Shown: piece after piece, positions 51,039-60,554 of the stretch | Position numbering within the stretch: the stretch's first letter is position 1 | Layout: every line of letters starts with the position of its first letter | Assembly: GCF_900149695.1 (NCBI RefSeq) | Contig: NZ_LT703003.1 | Location: 1,116,001-1,180,000, forward strand | DNA length: 64,000 bases | DNA from: Anderseniella sp. Alg231-50 | GTDB lineage: Bacteria; Pseudomonadota; Alphaproteobacteria; Rhizobiales; Aestuariivirgaceae | Reading direction: 5' to 3' | Program-made: the position numbers and the translations under genes | The notes under the pieces: generated by a model | Database searches by the model: none | The model's input: the letters and a program-made list of their open reading frames with translations, nothing else | What the model was told of the DNA's origin: nothing

Positions 51039-52727
51039 TCAGTTACCCTGTTCCAGCAGGCGGCGGGCAATGACCTGGGCCTGGATCTCGCCGGCGCCTT
51101 CAAAGATGTTGAGAATCCGGGCATCGCACAGCACGCGGCTGATCTGATATTCCAGGGCGAAGCCGTTGCCACCGTGGATTTGCAGTGCATTGTCGGCGCA
51201 AGTCCAGGCAACGCGCGCGCCCAGCAGCTTGGCCATGCCGGCTTCCACGTCACAGCGGCGGTCAGCGTCCTTTTCGCGGGCCGAGAAATATGACAACTGC
51301 CGGGCTGCCATGATTTCCGCTGCCATCAGGGCCAGTTTGTCGGCAATGCGCGGGAAAGACACGATGGGTTTGGCGAACTGCACCCGGTCAGTGGCATACT
51401 GCAGGCCCAGGTCAAGTGCGTTCTGGGCAACGCCGATGGCGCGTGCGGCGGTCTGGATGCGGGCGGATTCAAAGGTCTGCATGAGCTGCTTGAAGCCCTG
51501 GCCTTCCTCGCCCCCGAGCAGGTTCTCTGCCTTGACCTCAAAGTCTTCAAAGCGGATCTCATACTCCTTCATGCCGCGGTATCCGAGCACTTCGATTTCA
51601 CCGCCGGACATGCCGTCTGCCGGAAACGGGTCGGCGTCATCACCGCGCGGTTTCTCGGCCAGCAGCATGGACAAACCCTTGTAGCCCGGTTCATCCGGAT
51701 TGGTGCGGACCAGCAATGTCATGACGTCGGCACGGACCGGATGGGTAATCCAGGTCTTGTTGCCGGTCACCTTGTAGACATCGCCGTCCTTCACCGCGCG
51801 GGTGCGCAGTGAGGCCAGGTCGGACCCGGTGTTGGGTTCGGTGAAGACCGCGGTCGGCAGGACCTCGCCGGACGCAATGGCGGGCAGCCACTTTTCCTTC
51901 TGGGCGTCAGTACCACCGGCGATAATCAGTTCGGCGGCTATTTCGGGCCTGGTGCCCAGCGAGCCGATGGCTATCCAGCCACGCGACAGTTCTTCGGACA
52001 CCACGCACATGGATTCCTTGCCCAGACCCATGCCGCCGAATTCTTCCGGCAACGTGAGGGCAAACACGCCAAGATCCGCCAGCTTGGCGATGATCTCAAG
52101 CGGCACATACTCGTTGTTGCAGTGCCAGTCGTGGGCATGCGGTGCGACGTTTTCTTCGATGAAGCGGTTCATCTGCGAGCGCATTTCATCAAGCATGCCG
52201 TCGAGACCGCAGTCTCCCGTGGTCAGGTTGGCGCGACTGTCGATCATCAGTTCGACCAGACGCGCACGGCTGGCGGGCGCGGACCCGGAGTGCAGCAGGT
52301 CACCGCACGGTCCATCCTGCAATTTTGCCACAGCAGTTGCCGCAATGCCCAGTTCATGCAGACGGATGAATTCCTGCCCGTTCATCGGGATTCCGCCGGC
52401 GATGTGATTGAGATATTCGCCGAACACGACCTGGGCAATCAGCTGTTCAAGTTCCGTGAGGCGTCCCTCGCCTGCAAGCGCATCGTGCCAGGTGCAGATG
52501 TTTCGCAAGGTTTCGGCATATGTTGCCAGCCAGGCAAGACCGTGCACGGCATGCTGTTCCAGTTCGACCGCGGCAGACGACACCCGTCCGTCGGCCACCA
52601 CGCGCTCAACCAGGTTGGCGCGCGCATGCGCGAACAGTGTGTCCACTTCCTTGACGGCTGAAGTCATCATGTCGCCCAGACCTGGCAGGACGGCGGATGC
52701 GGGGCGGATGTCTTCAGCTAGGCTCAT
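51039..52727 (-). CDS. Acyl-CoA dehydrogenase with N-terminal helical extension (AidB-like)
   Basis: 562 residues. The first 185 residues are a helical extension absent from ordinary acyl-CoA dehydrogenases. The FAD-binding core follows: FALTLPEEFGGMGLGKESMCVVSEELSRGWIAIGSLGTRPE, TAVFTEPNTGSDLASLRTRA, and KTWITHPVRADVMTLL. The C-terminal ACAD domain carries QIHGGNGFALEYQISRVLCDARILNIFEGAGEIQAQVIAR with the catalytic-position Glu. A branched- or medium-chain acyl-CoA oxidase with linkage to AidB-like proteins is likely. Coexpressed with the SDR downstream. Confidence 0.87.
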   Translation of the reverse strand: MSLAEDIRPASAVLPGLGDMMTSAVKEVDTLFAHARANLVERVVADGRVSSAAVELEQHAVHGLAWLATYAETLRNICTWHDALAGEGRLTELEQLIAQVVFGEYLNHIAGGIPMNGQEFIRLHELGIAATAVAKLQDGPCGDLLHSGSAPASRARLVELMIDSRANLTTGDCGLDGMLDEMRSQMNRFIEENVAPHAHDWHCNNEYVPLEIIAKLADLGVFALTLPEEFGGMGLGKESMCVVSEELSRGWIAIGSLGTRPEIAAELIIAGGTDAQKEKWLPAIASGEVLPTAVFTEPNTGSDLASLRTRAVKDGDVYKVTGNKTWITHPVRADVMTLLVRTNPDEPGYKGLSMLLAEKPRGDDADPFPADGMSGGEIEVLGYRGMKEYEIRFEDFEVKAENLLGGEEGQGFKQLMQTFESARIQTAARAIGVAQNALDLGLQYATDRVQFAKPIVSFPRIADKLALMAAEIMAARQLSYFSAREKDADRRCDVEAGMAKLLGARVAWTCADNALQIHGGNGFALEYQISRVLCDARILNIFEGAGEIQAQVIARRLLEQGN

Positions 52728-52829
52728 TGGGTATCCTCTGGAGCTGCCGGTTCGAACGGCGACTAATTGATGCGGCGTGTTTTCTGCGACAGTATAGCGG
52801 TGAATTGCTGCGGTGCAATATAACCAGAG

Positions 52830-53741
52830 TTACGACTTTCGGGTGGCCAGCATGACCGCACCTGCGCACACAACCATGCCGGCGATCTGGACGGGAAGCA
52901 GGCGCTCGTCAAACATCAGCCAGGCAATGACCGCCGTCACACCCGGCACCAGGTAGAACAGGGTCGTGACCCGCGAAATCTCGCCATGCCGGATCATGAT
53001 GTACAGCATCGAAATAGCCCCGATCGACAGAACGAAAACGAGCCACACCATGGCGAAGATCACCGGCCCGTTCCAGGTGATCAGATAGCTTTCGGTGGCC
53101 AGTGCGCCGATGCCGGTGACAATGGCGGCGCCGGTAAACTGCCAGGCGTTGCCGGTCCGCATGTCGACATTGGTCATAAACCGTTTCTGGTAGATCGATC
53201 CAAAGGTGATCGACAGCATGGCCAGGACATTTGCGCCCAGTGTAAGGGGGGTAATGCCGGCGGCGTCGAGAGTGAACTTGGGCCAGACCACCAGGGCCAC
53301 ACCAGCCAGCCCGATAAACAGTCCGGTCCAGTGGCGCGCGGTGATACGTTCAGACAGCATGAGGCCCGCCAGTATGGCCGTCATCAGCGGCTGCAGGCCG
53401 ACGATAAGCGCCGAAACGCCCGCCGGCATGCCTTTCCAGATCGACCAGAATACAAAACCCAGGTAACCGCCATGGATCAGCGCGCCGGTTATCAGGCACT
53501 GCACCGTGGTGCGTCTGTCCGGCCAGGATGCCCGCATGACCAGTGCGACCACAGCCAGCAGCACAGCAACAATGGCAAACCGGATCGACAGGAAGCTCAG
53601 CGGTTCGGCATAGGGCGCTGACAGCCTGGAGCCGATAAAACCTGTGGCCCAGAACATCACAAAGACGGCGGGTATCAGGCCGAGCCATTTGGGCGCGGCG
53701 CCGATGGTGCCTTGGGCATTGTCCTGGCTGGGGGATGTCAT
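52830..53741 (-). CDS. DMT superfamily (EamA) transporter
   Basis: 303 residues with about ten hydrophobic helices. Two EamA halves are visible: LGLIPAVFVMFWATGFIGSRLSAPYAEPLSFLSIRFAIVAVLLAVVA and the second ending VTAVIAWLMFDERLLPVQIAGMVVCAGAVMLA. Cytoplasmic-membrane exporter of metabolites or amino acids; the substrate is not predictable. Isolated, with the DUF533 gene transcribed divergently. Confidence 0.9.
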   Translation of the reverse strand: MTSPSQDNAQGTIGAAPKWLGLIPAVFVMFWATGFIGSRLSAPYAEPLSFLSIRFAIVAVLLAVVALVMRASWPDRRTTVQCLITGALIHGGYLGFVFWSIWKGMPAGVSALIVGLQPLMTAILAGLMLSERITARHWTGLFIGLAGVALVVWPKFTLDAAGITPLTLGANVLAMLSITFGSIYQKRFMTNVDMRTGNAWQFTGAAIVTGIGALATESYLITWNGPVIFAMVWLVFVLSIGAISMLYIMIRHGEISRVTTLFYLVPGVTAVIAWLMFDERLLPVQIAGMVVCAGAVMLATRKS

Positions 53742-53907
53742 GAGGGTCTGATGAGTCTGCCGCGTTCAGGTTGCTGTCTTCGTTGGGTAGCCTGTTTGGC
53801 TGGGTAAACGCAAAGTTTTTCAGTCCGTACACTTGTCTTGTGCATTTCACATTCCATCTACCAATAGAAGGCAGACATTTCCCGTTCGGTACGAAAGGCA
53901 CGCTTAC

Positions 53908-54645
53908 ATGTTCGACACGCAGAAACTTCTTGATCAGTTCCTGGGCTCAAACACCCAGACCCAAAACGGAGACGCCCCGGCCCGTTCCGGCGGTGGCGGT
54001 ATCCCCGACAGCTTCAAGGGGTTTGGCGGCGGACTGGCTGCCGGTGGACTGGCAGGATTGCTGCTTGGAACCAAGAAGGGCCGCAAAATGGCCGGCAAGG
54101 CAGCCAAAATCGGCGGTGTGGCCGTTCTCGGCGGGCTTGCCTACAAGGCTTACAATGACTGGCAATCGTCCAAGGCGGGCGGTCCTGCCGGCGGCCCGTC
54201 GTCGGCCGGTCCGGCACCGCATGCGCCGATGAAGGACATAACACCGGAAGCTGAAGGCACGGCCTTCCTTCCCGCACCCGAAGAAGAACGCAATGCGCTG
54301 GGCGTGAAGATCATCCAGGCGATGATCGCGGCGGCGAAAGCCGACGGGCACATTGACGCGGAAGAGCAGCAACGCATTTTCGGCAAGTTTGACGAGGCCG
54401 GCCTCGGCATGGAGGAAAAGGCTTTTCTGATGGACGAGTTGCGCAAGCCTCTAGACATAGACGCCATTGTCGCGCTGGCCGACAACACCGAACAGGCGGT
54501 TGAAGTCTATGCGGCGTCCTGCCTGGCGATTGATCCGGACGACCCCGCCGAACAGGCCTACCTTGCAATGCTGTCTGCCCGCCTCAAGCTCGCGCCGGAG
54601 CTCAAGGGGAACATTGAAGCAGAAGTTGCAAAACTGCCGGCCTGA
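53908..54645 (+). CDS. DUF533/TerB-like tellurite-resistance family membrane protein
   Basis: 245 residues from ATG 53908 (MFDTQKLLDQFLG); the frame is open upstream to 53833. Gly/Ala-rich region with GLAAGGLAGLLLGTKKGRKMAG, then LGVKIIQAMIAAAKADGHIDAEEQQRIFGKFDEAGLG, the TerB/YebE alpha-helical core whose acidic ADGHID motif is a probable metal site. Ends with DELRKPLDIDAIVALADNTEQAVEVYAASCLAID. Role unknown. A bidirectional terminator lies 10 nt after the stop. Confidence 0.88.
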   Translation: MFDTQKLLDQFLGSNTQTQNGDAPARSGGGGIPDSFKGFGGGLAAGGLAGLLLGTKKGRKMAGKAAKIGGVAVLGGLAYKAYNDWQSSKAGGPAGGPSSAGPAPHAPMKDITPEAEGTAFLPAPEEERNALGVKIIQAMIAAAKADGHIDAEEQQRIFGKFDEAGLGMEEKAFLMDELRKPLDIDAIVALADNTEQAVEVYAASCLAIDPDDPAEQAYLAMLSARLKLAPELKGNIEAEVAKLPA

Positions 54646-54654
54646 ACAGGAATT

Positions 54655-54680
54655 GATGTGGGCGTTGAAACGCCCACATC
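54655..54680. terminator. Bidirectional intrinsic terminator
   Basis: Perfect 10-bp stem GATGTGGGCG / CGCCCACATC with loop TTGAAA, between the convergent DUF533 and ccrA genes. A T-run (CTACTGTTTTTACC) lies just downstream on the plus strand. Confidence 0.7.
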
Positions 54681-54716
54681 CCATTCAGCTACTGTTTTTA
54701 CCAGGGGCTTGAGAAC

Positions 54717-56018
54717 CTAGCTGCCGCACGCTTCGAGAACGTCTTCAAAGGTGCGCAGGCCGGTGGTCGGCGCATTGACCAGCACTGCCATGTTTCCGGG
54801 CAAATGCTTGTTCTCGCGCATGCGCATGTGGCCCTTGGGGATGTCGTTCCAGTCATAGACTTCTGACATGCACGGATCGATCCGGCGGTTAATGACCAGC
54901 CGGTTGGCCTGGCTCGCCTGCATGAGGTGGGCAAAATGCGATCCCTGAATGCGCTTTTGATGCATCCAGACATAGCGTGCGTCCATGGTAATATTATAGC
55001 CGGTCGTGCCGGCGCAGAATACGACCATGCCGCCGCGCTTGCAGACCAGTGTCGAGACCGGGAAGGTTGCCTCACCGGGGTGCTCAAACACCATGTCGAC
55101 ATTGTTGCCCTTGCCGGTGATGTCCCAGATCGCCTTGCCGAATTCGCGCGCCGACTTGGCCCATGCATTGTATTCGGGTGTGCCGACGGTCGGCAGCTGG
55201 CCCCAGCAGTCGAACTTCTTTCGGTTGATGACGCCTTTCGCACCGAGACCCAGGACGAAATCGGTTTTGTCGTCTTCGGAGATGACGCCAATGGCATTGG
55301 CGCCGGAGGTGGCGATCAACTGCACGGCCATCGATCCGAGGCCGCCGGATGCACCCCACACCAGCACGTTCTGACCTGGTTTGAGGGTATGCGGGCGGTG
55401 GCCGAACAACATGCGGTAGGCAGTGGCCAGGGTAAGCGTGTAGCAGGCACCTTCTTCCCATGTAAGATGCTGCGGCCGCGGCATGAGCTGGCGGGCCTGG
55501 GCCCGGCAGAACTGTGCAAACGAGCCATCAGGTGTTTCATATCCCCAGATGCGCTGCGAAGTAGAGAACATGGGATCGCCGCCATTACACTCTTCATCAT
55601 CGCCGGCGTCCTGGTTGCAGTGAATGACCACCTCGTCGCCAACTTTCCAGCGGGTCACTTTGCGGCCAACGGCCCAGACGATGCCCGACGCATCGGATCC
55701 GGCAATGTGGTAAGGGTTCTTGTGGCCGTCGATTGGTGACAGCGGTATGCCAAGCGAAGCCCACACACCGTTGTAATTAACACCTGCGGCCATCACCAGC
55801 ACCAGCACTTCGTCGGAATCAATTTCCCATGTGGGCACCACTTCGACCTGCATGGCGGTATCAGGTTCACCGTGGCGTTCCTGCCGAATGGTCCAGGCGT
55901 ACATTTCCTTGGGAACATGACCGAGCGGCGGAATCTCTCCGATCTCATAGAGGTCCTTGCGCGCAGCTCCGGAATTTGCGGCCGGTTCTGCCGTTTCGCG
56001 TATTGCTGATACAGCCAT
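54717..56018 (-). CDS. ccrA: Crotonyl-CoA carboxylase/reductase
   Basis: 433 residues. N-terminal LYEIGEIPPLGHVPKEMYAWTIRQERHGEPDTAMQVEVVPTWEID is specific for Ccr. The NADPH domain has VLVWGASGGLGSMAVQLIATSGANAIGVISEDDKTDFVLGLGAKGVINRKKF, followed by DMVFEHPGEATFPVSTLVCKRGGMVVFCAGTTGYN. Reductively carboxylates crotonyl-CoA to ethylmalonyl-CoA, the defining step of the ethylmalonyl-CoA pathway for acetate assimilation. AGGAGAT precedes the ATG. Divergent from a small membrane protein gene and near meaA. Confidence 0.96.
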   Translation of the reverse strand: MAVSAIRETAEPAANSGAARKDLYEIGEIPPLGHVPKEMYAWTIRQERHGEPDTAMQVEVVPTWEIDSDEVLVLVMAAGVNYNGVWASLGIPLSPIDGHKNPYHIAGSDASGIVWAVGRKVTRWKVGDEVVIHCNQDAGDDEECNGGDPMFSTSQRIWGYETPDGSFAQFCRAQARQLMPRPQHLTWEEGACYTLTLATAYRMLFGHRPHTLKPGQNVLVWGASGGLGSMAVQLIATSGANAIGVISEDDKTDFVLGLGAKGVINRKKFDCWGQLPTVGTPEYNAWAKSAREFGKAIWDITGKGNNVDMVFEHPGEATFPVSTLVCKRGGMVVFCAGTTGYNITMDARYVWMHQKRIQGSHFAHLMQASQANRLVINRRIDPCMSEVYDWNDIPKGHMRMRENKHLPGNMAVLVNAPTTGLRTFEDVLEACGS

Positions 56019-56184
56019 AATTGATCTCCTGCATAAATTTCCGGCATAGCATCGGGTAGATAATGCTGCATTGCAACAAAGAATTTGTCTAATTAAAGTT
56101 TTCCATAATCCGTTTACCAGTTGGCAACCTCGATGGCCTATTATCTCTGTTCCATATCTGAATTGACGAAATCAGGCAGCGAGC

Positions 56185-56523
56185 ATGAATGACTTTCTGA
56201 GCCTCTTTGGCGTTTACATTCACTGGAATTCGTACTTGCCGTTCACAAGTGGCGATCTTGGCACGACACCGTTGCTGATCGTGTGCGCAATGTGCCTGGT
56301 AGGGACTACCATCATCAATTCATATCTAAAATTCAGTTCTCTTTTCAATACGATAATGAACTTTGCCGGACTCTTTGCCGGTGCCTATGTCGCCAATGTC
56401 TTTGCGCGCAGTTATCATATTCCGGGTATTGACTCCATGGTGATGATTGCCGTGGCGGCCAATATCGGCATGGCCGTGGCCGCGCTGATGCTGCTGTTTT
56501 ACTACCGTAATTCCACCGGCTAG
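56185..56523 (+). CDS. Small membrane protein between ccrA and meaA
   Basis: 112 residues with three predicted membrane helices: PLLIVCAMCLVGTTIINSYLKF, FNTIMNFAGLFAGAYVANVF and MVMIAVAANIGMAVAALMLLFYY. No family recognised. A plausible ribosome site is weak. Its place between divergent ccrA and downstream meaA suggests a shared regulatory region or a role in the same pathway, but neither is shown. Confidence 0.65.
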   Translation: MNDFLSLFGVYIHWNSYLPFTSGDLGTTPLLIVCAMCLVGTTIINSYLKFSSLFNTIMNFAGLFAGAYVANVFARSYHIPGIDSMVMIAVAANIGMAVAALMLLFYYRNSTG

Positions 56524-56716
56524 GCATTGTTCCCGATTTTGCGCGAATATTGCTGGTGACGGCAGGCGTCTGTCCCTACTAATCTCAAAGTCTGGTTGCG
56601 CTGCAATAAACTTCATGCTTCGATTATCGGCAATTGCCTGATTAAGTGCAGTGCTGCGAGCGTTGCGTTTTTCAATGCAAGCCCATGAGATAACGAGCAA
56701 CCGGATCAGCAGTTCG

Positions 56717-58708
56717 ATGAGTGACCAGACAAAGCGTGATCGCCCGTGGATTTTCCGCACCTATGCCGGGCATTCCACAGCCAAAGCCAGCAATGAACTT
56801 TACCGTCGCAACCTCGACAAGGGCCAGACCGGCTTGTCGGTGGCTTTCGATCTGCCGACCCAGACCGGTTATGACAGCGATCACCTGCTGGCGCGGGGCG
56901 AGGTTGGCAAGGTCGGTGTGCCGGTTTCGCACATTGGCGACATGCGGACGCTGTTCCAGGACATCCCGCTGGAGCGGATGAACACGTCGATGACGATCAA
57001 TGCAACGGCCGCCTGGCTGCTGGCGCTTTACGTTGCGGTTGCTGAAGAGCAGGGTGCATCGCGTGCCAGTCTCACAGGCACCACGCAGAACGATATCATC
57101 AAGGAATATCTGTCGCGCGGCACTTATGTGTTTCCGCCGCAGCCGTCCATGCGATTGATAACGGATACAATCACCTGGTCGCGCATTGAATGCCCCAAGT
57201 GGAATCCGATGAATGTGTGTTCCTACCACCTGCAGGAAGCAGGCGCCACGCCGGCGCAGGAGCTGGCCTTTGCGCTGGCAACCGCCATTGCCGTTCTGGA
57301 TGGCGTGAAAGCGTCCGGACAGGTGCCGCATGACGATTTTCCGATGATCGTGGGCCGCATCAGCTTTTTCGTGAACGCCGGCATCAAATTCATCACCGAA
57401 CTGTCGAAAATGCGGGCATTTACCGAATTGTGGGACGACATCTGCCGAACCCGCTACGGCGTCGAGGACGAAAAACTGCGCCGGTTCCGCTATGGCGTTC
57501 AGGTCAATTCGCTCGGGCTGACGGAACAGCAGCCGGAAAACAACGTCTATCGCATCCTGATCGAGATGCTGGCAGTGGTGCTGTCAAAGAACGCGCGTGC
57601 CCGGGCCGTGCAATTGCCGGCATGGAACGAGGCGCTCGGACTGCCGCGGGCATGGGACCAGCAATGGTCGCTGCGCATGCAGCAGATCATGGCGTTCGAA
57701 ACCGACCTGCTTGAAAACGGTGACATCTTTGACGGTTCGGAAGTTATCGGTGCCAAGGTTGACGCCCTGAAGTCGGCGGCCCTGCAAGAACTGGCGGTTA
57801 TCGAGAAGATGGGCGGCGCGGTGGCGGCCGTTGACAGCGGCTACATGAAGGCCGAACTGGTCAAGTCCAACTCTGCACGCATCAAGGCGATCGAGGAGGG
57901 CCGCGAAACCGTTGTAGGGGTCAACGCCTATGAGAGCAGCGAGCCGTCCCCTTTGTCCGGCGGCGATGGCGACAGTATCCTGACGGTGCCGGAGCACGTT
58001 GAACAGGAACAGATCGACCGCCTTAAAAAATGGCGCAAGGAGCGTGACGCTGCGGCTGTTGAGACCGCCCTTTCCGATCTGAAAGAAGCTGCGCGCAACG
58101 GCAGCAACATTATGAATCCCTCTATTGCCTGCGCGAAAACCGGCGTGACAACCGGCGAATGGGGGCAGACCCTGCGCGATGTGTTCGGCGAGTACCGGGC
58201 ACCCACCGGTGTCGGCACGGTTGTCACCCTGGCGGCACCGGAGAATTCTGAAACCGTGCGCGAACAGGTTGCAGCCCTGTCAGAGCGGCTGGGTGTCCCG
58301 GTCAAGTTCCTGGTCGGCAAGCCCGGTCTGGACGGGCACTCCAACGGAGCGGAACAGATTGCGGTGCGGGCCGGTGAAGTGGGCATGGAGGTCATCTATG
58401 AAGGCATTCGCCTGACCCCGGAAGAGATCGTGTCGGCGGCCATCGAACAGCAGGTACATGTGGTTGGCCTGTCCATCCTGTCCGGCAGCCATGTGCCGCT
58501 GGTGCGCGACGTGATGAACCGGATGCGCTCTGCGGGCATGGACAAGGTGCCGGTGGTTGTGGGCGGTATTATTCCGGAAGAAGACGCCAATGTGTTGAAA
58601 CAGATGGGCGTTGCCAAGGTCTACACGCCGAAGGATTTCCGCATGACCGGCATGATGGGTGAGATCGTGAAAGAGATCGATGGCCGTCTTGATGATGCTG
58701 CAGCATAG
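56717..58708 (+). CDS. meaA: Ethylmalonyl-CoA mutase (MeaA/Ecm)
   Basis: 663 residues from ATG 56717 (MSDQTKRDRPWIF); the frame is open to 56651. The mutase barrel begins RTYAGHSTAKASNELYRRNLDKGQTGLSVAFDLPTQTGYDSDH and has RITFFVNAGIKFITELSKMRAF-like residues. The C-terminal B12 domain carries GKPGLDGHSNGAEQIAVRAGEVGMEVIYEGIRLTPEEI, with DGHSNG rather than the DGHDRG of methylmalonyl-CoA mutase, which marks the MeaA type. Converts ethylmalonyl-CoA to methylsuccinyl-CoA, the step after CcrA and epimerase. Confidence 0.93.
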   Translation: MSDQTKRDRPWIFRTYAGHSTAKASNELYRRNLDKGQTGLSVAFDLPTQTGYDSDHLLARGEVGKVGVPVSHIGDMRTLFQDIPLERMNTSMTINATAAWLLALYVAVAEEQGASRASLTGTTQNDIIKEYLSRGTYVFPPQPSMRLITDTITWSRIECPKWNPMNVCSYHLQEAGATPAQELAFALATAIAVLDGVKASGQVPHDDFPMIVGRISFFVNAGIKFITELSKMRAFTELWDDICRTRYGVEDEKLRRFRYGVQVNSLGLTEQQPENNVYRILIEMLAVVLSKNARARAVQLPAWNEALGLPRAWDQQWSLRMQQIMAFETDLLENGDIFDGSEVIGAKVDALKSAALQELAVIEKMGGAVAAVDSGYMKAELVKSNSARIKAIEEGRETVVGVNAYESSEPSPLSGGDGDSILTVPEHVEQEQIDRLKKWRKERDAAAVETALSDLKEAARNGSNIMNPSIACAKTGVTTGEWGQTLRDVFGEYRAPTGVGTVVTLAAPENSETVREQVAALSERLGVPVKFLVGKPGLDGHSNGAEQIAVRAGEVGMEVIYEGIRLTPEEIVSAAIEQQVHVVGLSILSGSHVPLVRDVMNRMRSAGMDKVPVVVGGIIPEEDANVLKQMGVAKVYTPKDFRMTGMMGEIVKEIDGRLDDAAA

Positions 58709-58741
58709 GCCGAGATGATCCCTGATCCTGAGGAGTGAGTG

Positions 58742-59197
58742 ATGGAAGTGGTCCTGCGACAGGCATGCAAAGAGGACCTTCCGGCTATCGTGGCGCTGCT
58801 GGCTGACGATGGTCTCGGTAATGGCCGCGAGGATGCCCGGATGCCGCTGGACGAAGCTTACGTTTCCGCGTTTGAGGCGCTGGACGGAGACCCGAACCAG
58901 TTTCTTGTGGTGGCCCAGGAAGGCGAAGTCATTGCCGCGACCATGCAGCTCACCTTCATAGCCGGTGTCAGCCGCAAGGGAGCCTGGCGCTGCCAGATCG
59001 AGGCGGTGCGTGTCGCGGCATCGCATCGCGGCAGTGGACTGGGGCAACGCATGTTCGAGTTTGCCATCCAGGAAAGCCGGTCACGCGGCTGCAGCCTGGT
59101 GCAACTGACGACCGACAAGACCCGCGAAGATGCGCATCGGTTTTACGACCGTCTGGGATTTGTCGCCAGCCATATCGGCTACAAGCTGAAGCTGTAA
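58742..59197 (+). CDS. GNAT family N-acetyltransferase
   Basis: 151 residues from ATG 58742. The GNAT core has LRQACKEDLPAIVALL, QFLVVAQEGEVIAATMQLTFI, the acetyl-CoA motif VRVAASHRGSGLGQRMFEFAI, and the ending AHRFYDRLGFVASHIGYKLKL. Cytosolic acetyltransferase of unknown amine substrate. Only 33 bp after meaA, possibly in the same transcript. Confidence 0.88.
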   Translation: MEVVLRQACKEDLPAIVALLADDGLGNGREDARMPLDEAYVSAFEALDGDPNQFLVVAQEGEVIAATMQLTFIAGVSRKGAWRCQIEAVRVAASHRGSGLGQRMFEFAIQESRSRGCSLVQLTTDKTREDAHRFYDRLGFVASHIGYKLKL

Positions 59198-59212
59198 CCG
59201 GATCGCGATCAT

Positions 59213-59842
59213 CTACCGGCTCCTGCGCAGTACCAGCATGTGGGCGTCCGGCTCACCGTCGGGGATCGTGGCCTTGACCTGGTTGCTCAGCACCTCAGCC
59301 GGCAGAGTATCAATCAATGCATCGAACTGGTCGCGCGCCCAGACCGGGTTTGCAATGACACAGGCCATCAGGCCGTTTGCTGCCAGGTGAGCGAACAGGT
59401 TTTGAAATCCCGCGGCACCGACATGCCCGGTGGTGAAGGTGCCGGCGCTGACAATGGCGGTGTACGGGCTGTGCGGCAGGTCGAACGACCTGTTCAGGTC
59501 AGCCTCGATCAAAGTTCGGTAAAGCGCTTTGGATCTTGCGATCTTAAGCATGTCCGGAGACAGGTCCACGCCGTCAATCTGGTCAAAGCCGTGAATCTTC
59601 AACCGGGCCGCAACCGCACCGGTGCCGCAGCCGGCATCGAGAACCCGGGCGCCTGGAATGTCTGCGGTATGTTCACACAGCAGATCAGCAATCGTGTCGG
59701 TGCCGGTGACCTTGAGCGTGGAGAACACATCACGATCATAGCTGATCGCCCATTCGGCATAAACCGAACGTGCATCGTCACTGCCGGTGATTGCCCGGGC
59801 GCGCCGCAGATTGCGGCGGGCTTTTTCGCTATCGCCGTTCAT
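59213..59842 (-). CDS. Class I SAM-dependent methyltransferase, paralogue B
   Basis: 209 residues from ATG 59842; the frame is open upstream into the neighbour. SAM motif RVLDAGCGTGAVAARL, then IDGVDLSPDMLKIARSKALYRTLIEADLNRSFDLP, and AIVSAGTFTTGHVG. The N-terminus (DDARSVYAEWAISYDRDVFSTLKV) parallels the upstream paralogue at the same positions. Overlaps that gene by 14 nt. Family resembles the Mettl27-like methyltransferases; the acceptor is unknown. Confidence 0.8.
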   Translation of the reverse strand: MNGDSEKARRNLRRARAITGSDDARSVYAEWAISYDRDVFSTLKVTGTDTIADLLCEHTADIPGARVLDAGCGTGAVAARLKIHGFDQIDGVDLSPDMLKIARSKALYRTLIEADLNRSFDLPHSPYTAIVSAGTFTTGHVGAAGFQNLFAHLAANGLMACVIANPVWARDQFDALIDTLPAEVLSNQVKATIPDGEPDAHMLVLRRSR

Positions 59843-60488
59843 ACAGGTTGAGCCATGAGTCTTCGCCAGACGATGTTTCGTAATTGACACCGGCCTGACG
59901 TGTGACCAGGCGGACAGCGCGGGATGTCTCAAGGCGATCCAGTTCGCGCTCGAAACCGGCATCGACCCAGACACCGGTGTTGATCGAAAACGCAAACAGC
60001 CCGCCCGGCCGGATAGTGCGAAACAGTTCTGCAAGGCATGAAGGGCCGACATGGCCGTGAGTGAAAGTGCCGGTACACACAGCCGCGCCATAGGTGGCGT
60101 CAGTGATGTCGAGTGGTTTGGTAAGATCACCCTCAAGCAAGCTGCCATATATGCCGCGTTGTGCTGCCACTGCCAGCATGTCTGCTGAATAGTCGATGGC
60201 ATCGATGGCGGTGAAACCGAGGCTCGCCAGTTCCAGTCCGGCGAGGCCGGTTCCGGCGCCCACATCCAGCACCGGTATGGTCTTGTTCGACACATGATCG
60301 GCCAGCAGCCGGCTCACCAGGCGAGGAGACAGATACCCCAACCCGTCCAGCATGGTCTTGTCGTAGGTTTCCGCCCAGTCGCGATAAAGGTCGTGGGTAT
60401 CTGCATCAGTTGACAGCTTGTAGGCCCGCTCGAGCAACTCGGCGGACTTGCTGTCGACATTCGGCGGTATTCTGCTGGAGCTTGCCAT
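59829..60488 (-). CDS. Class I SAM-dependent methyltransferase, paralogue A
   Basis: 219 residues from ATG 60488 (MASSSRIPPN); the frame is open to 60560. Domain layout equals the downstream paralogue: HDLYRDWAETYDKTMLDGLGYLSPRLV, SAM motif VLDVGAGTGLAGLEL, IDAIDYSADMLAVAAQRGIYGSLLEGDLTKPLDI, AVCTGTFTHGHVG. The conserved GTFT.GHVG in both copies suggests a common ancestor by tandem duplication. Substrate unknown. Confidence 0.8.
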   Translation of the reverse strand: MASSSRIPPNVDSKSAELLERAYKLSTDADTHDLYRDWAETYDKTMLDGLGYLSPRLVSRLLADHVSNKTIPVLDVGAGTGLAGLELASLGFTAIDAIDYSADMLAVAAQRGIYGSLLEGDLTKPLDITDATYGAAVCTGTFTHGHVGPSCLAELFRTIRPGGLFAFSINTGVWVDAGFERELDRLETSRAVRLVTRQAGVNYETSSGEDSWLNLYERR

Positions 60489-60554
60489 GCACTCAGTGTA
60501 TCCAATCGGCATGCGGAGACAATATCCATCCTCAACCGAGGGGCAGGGGTTCGC

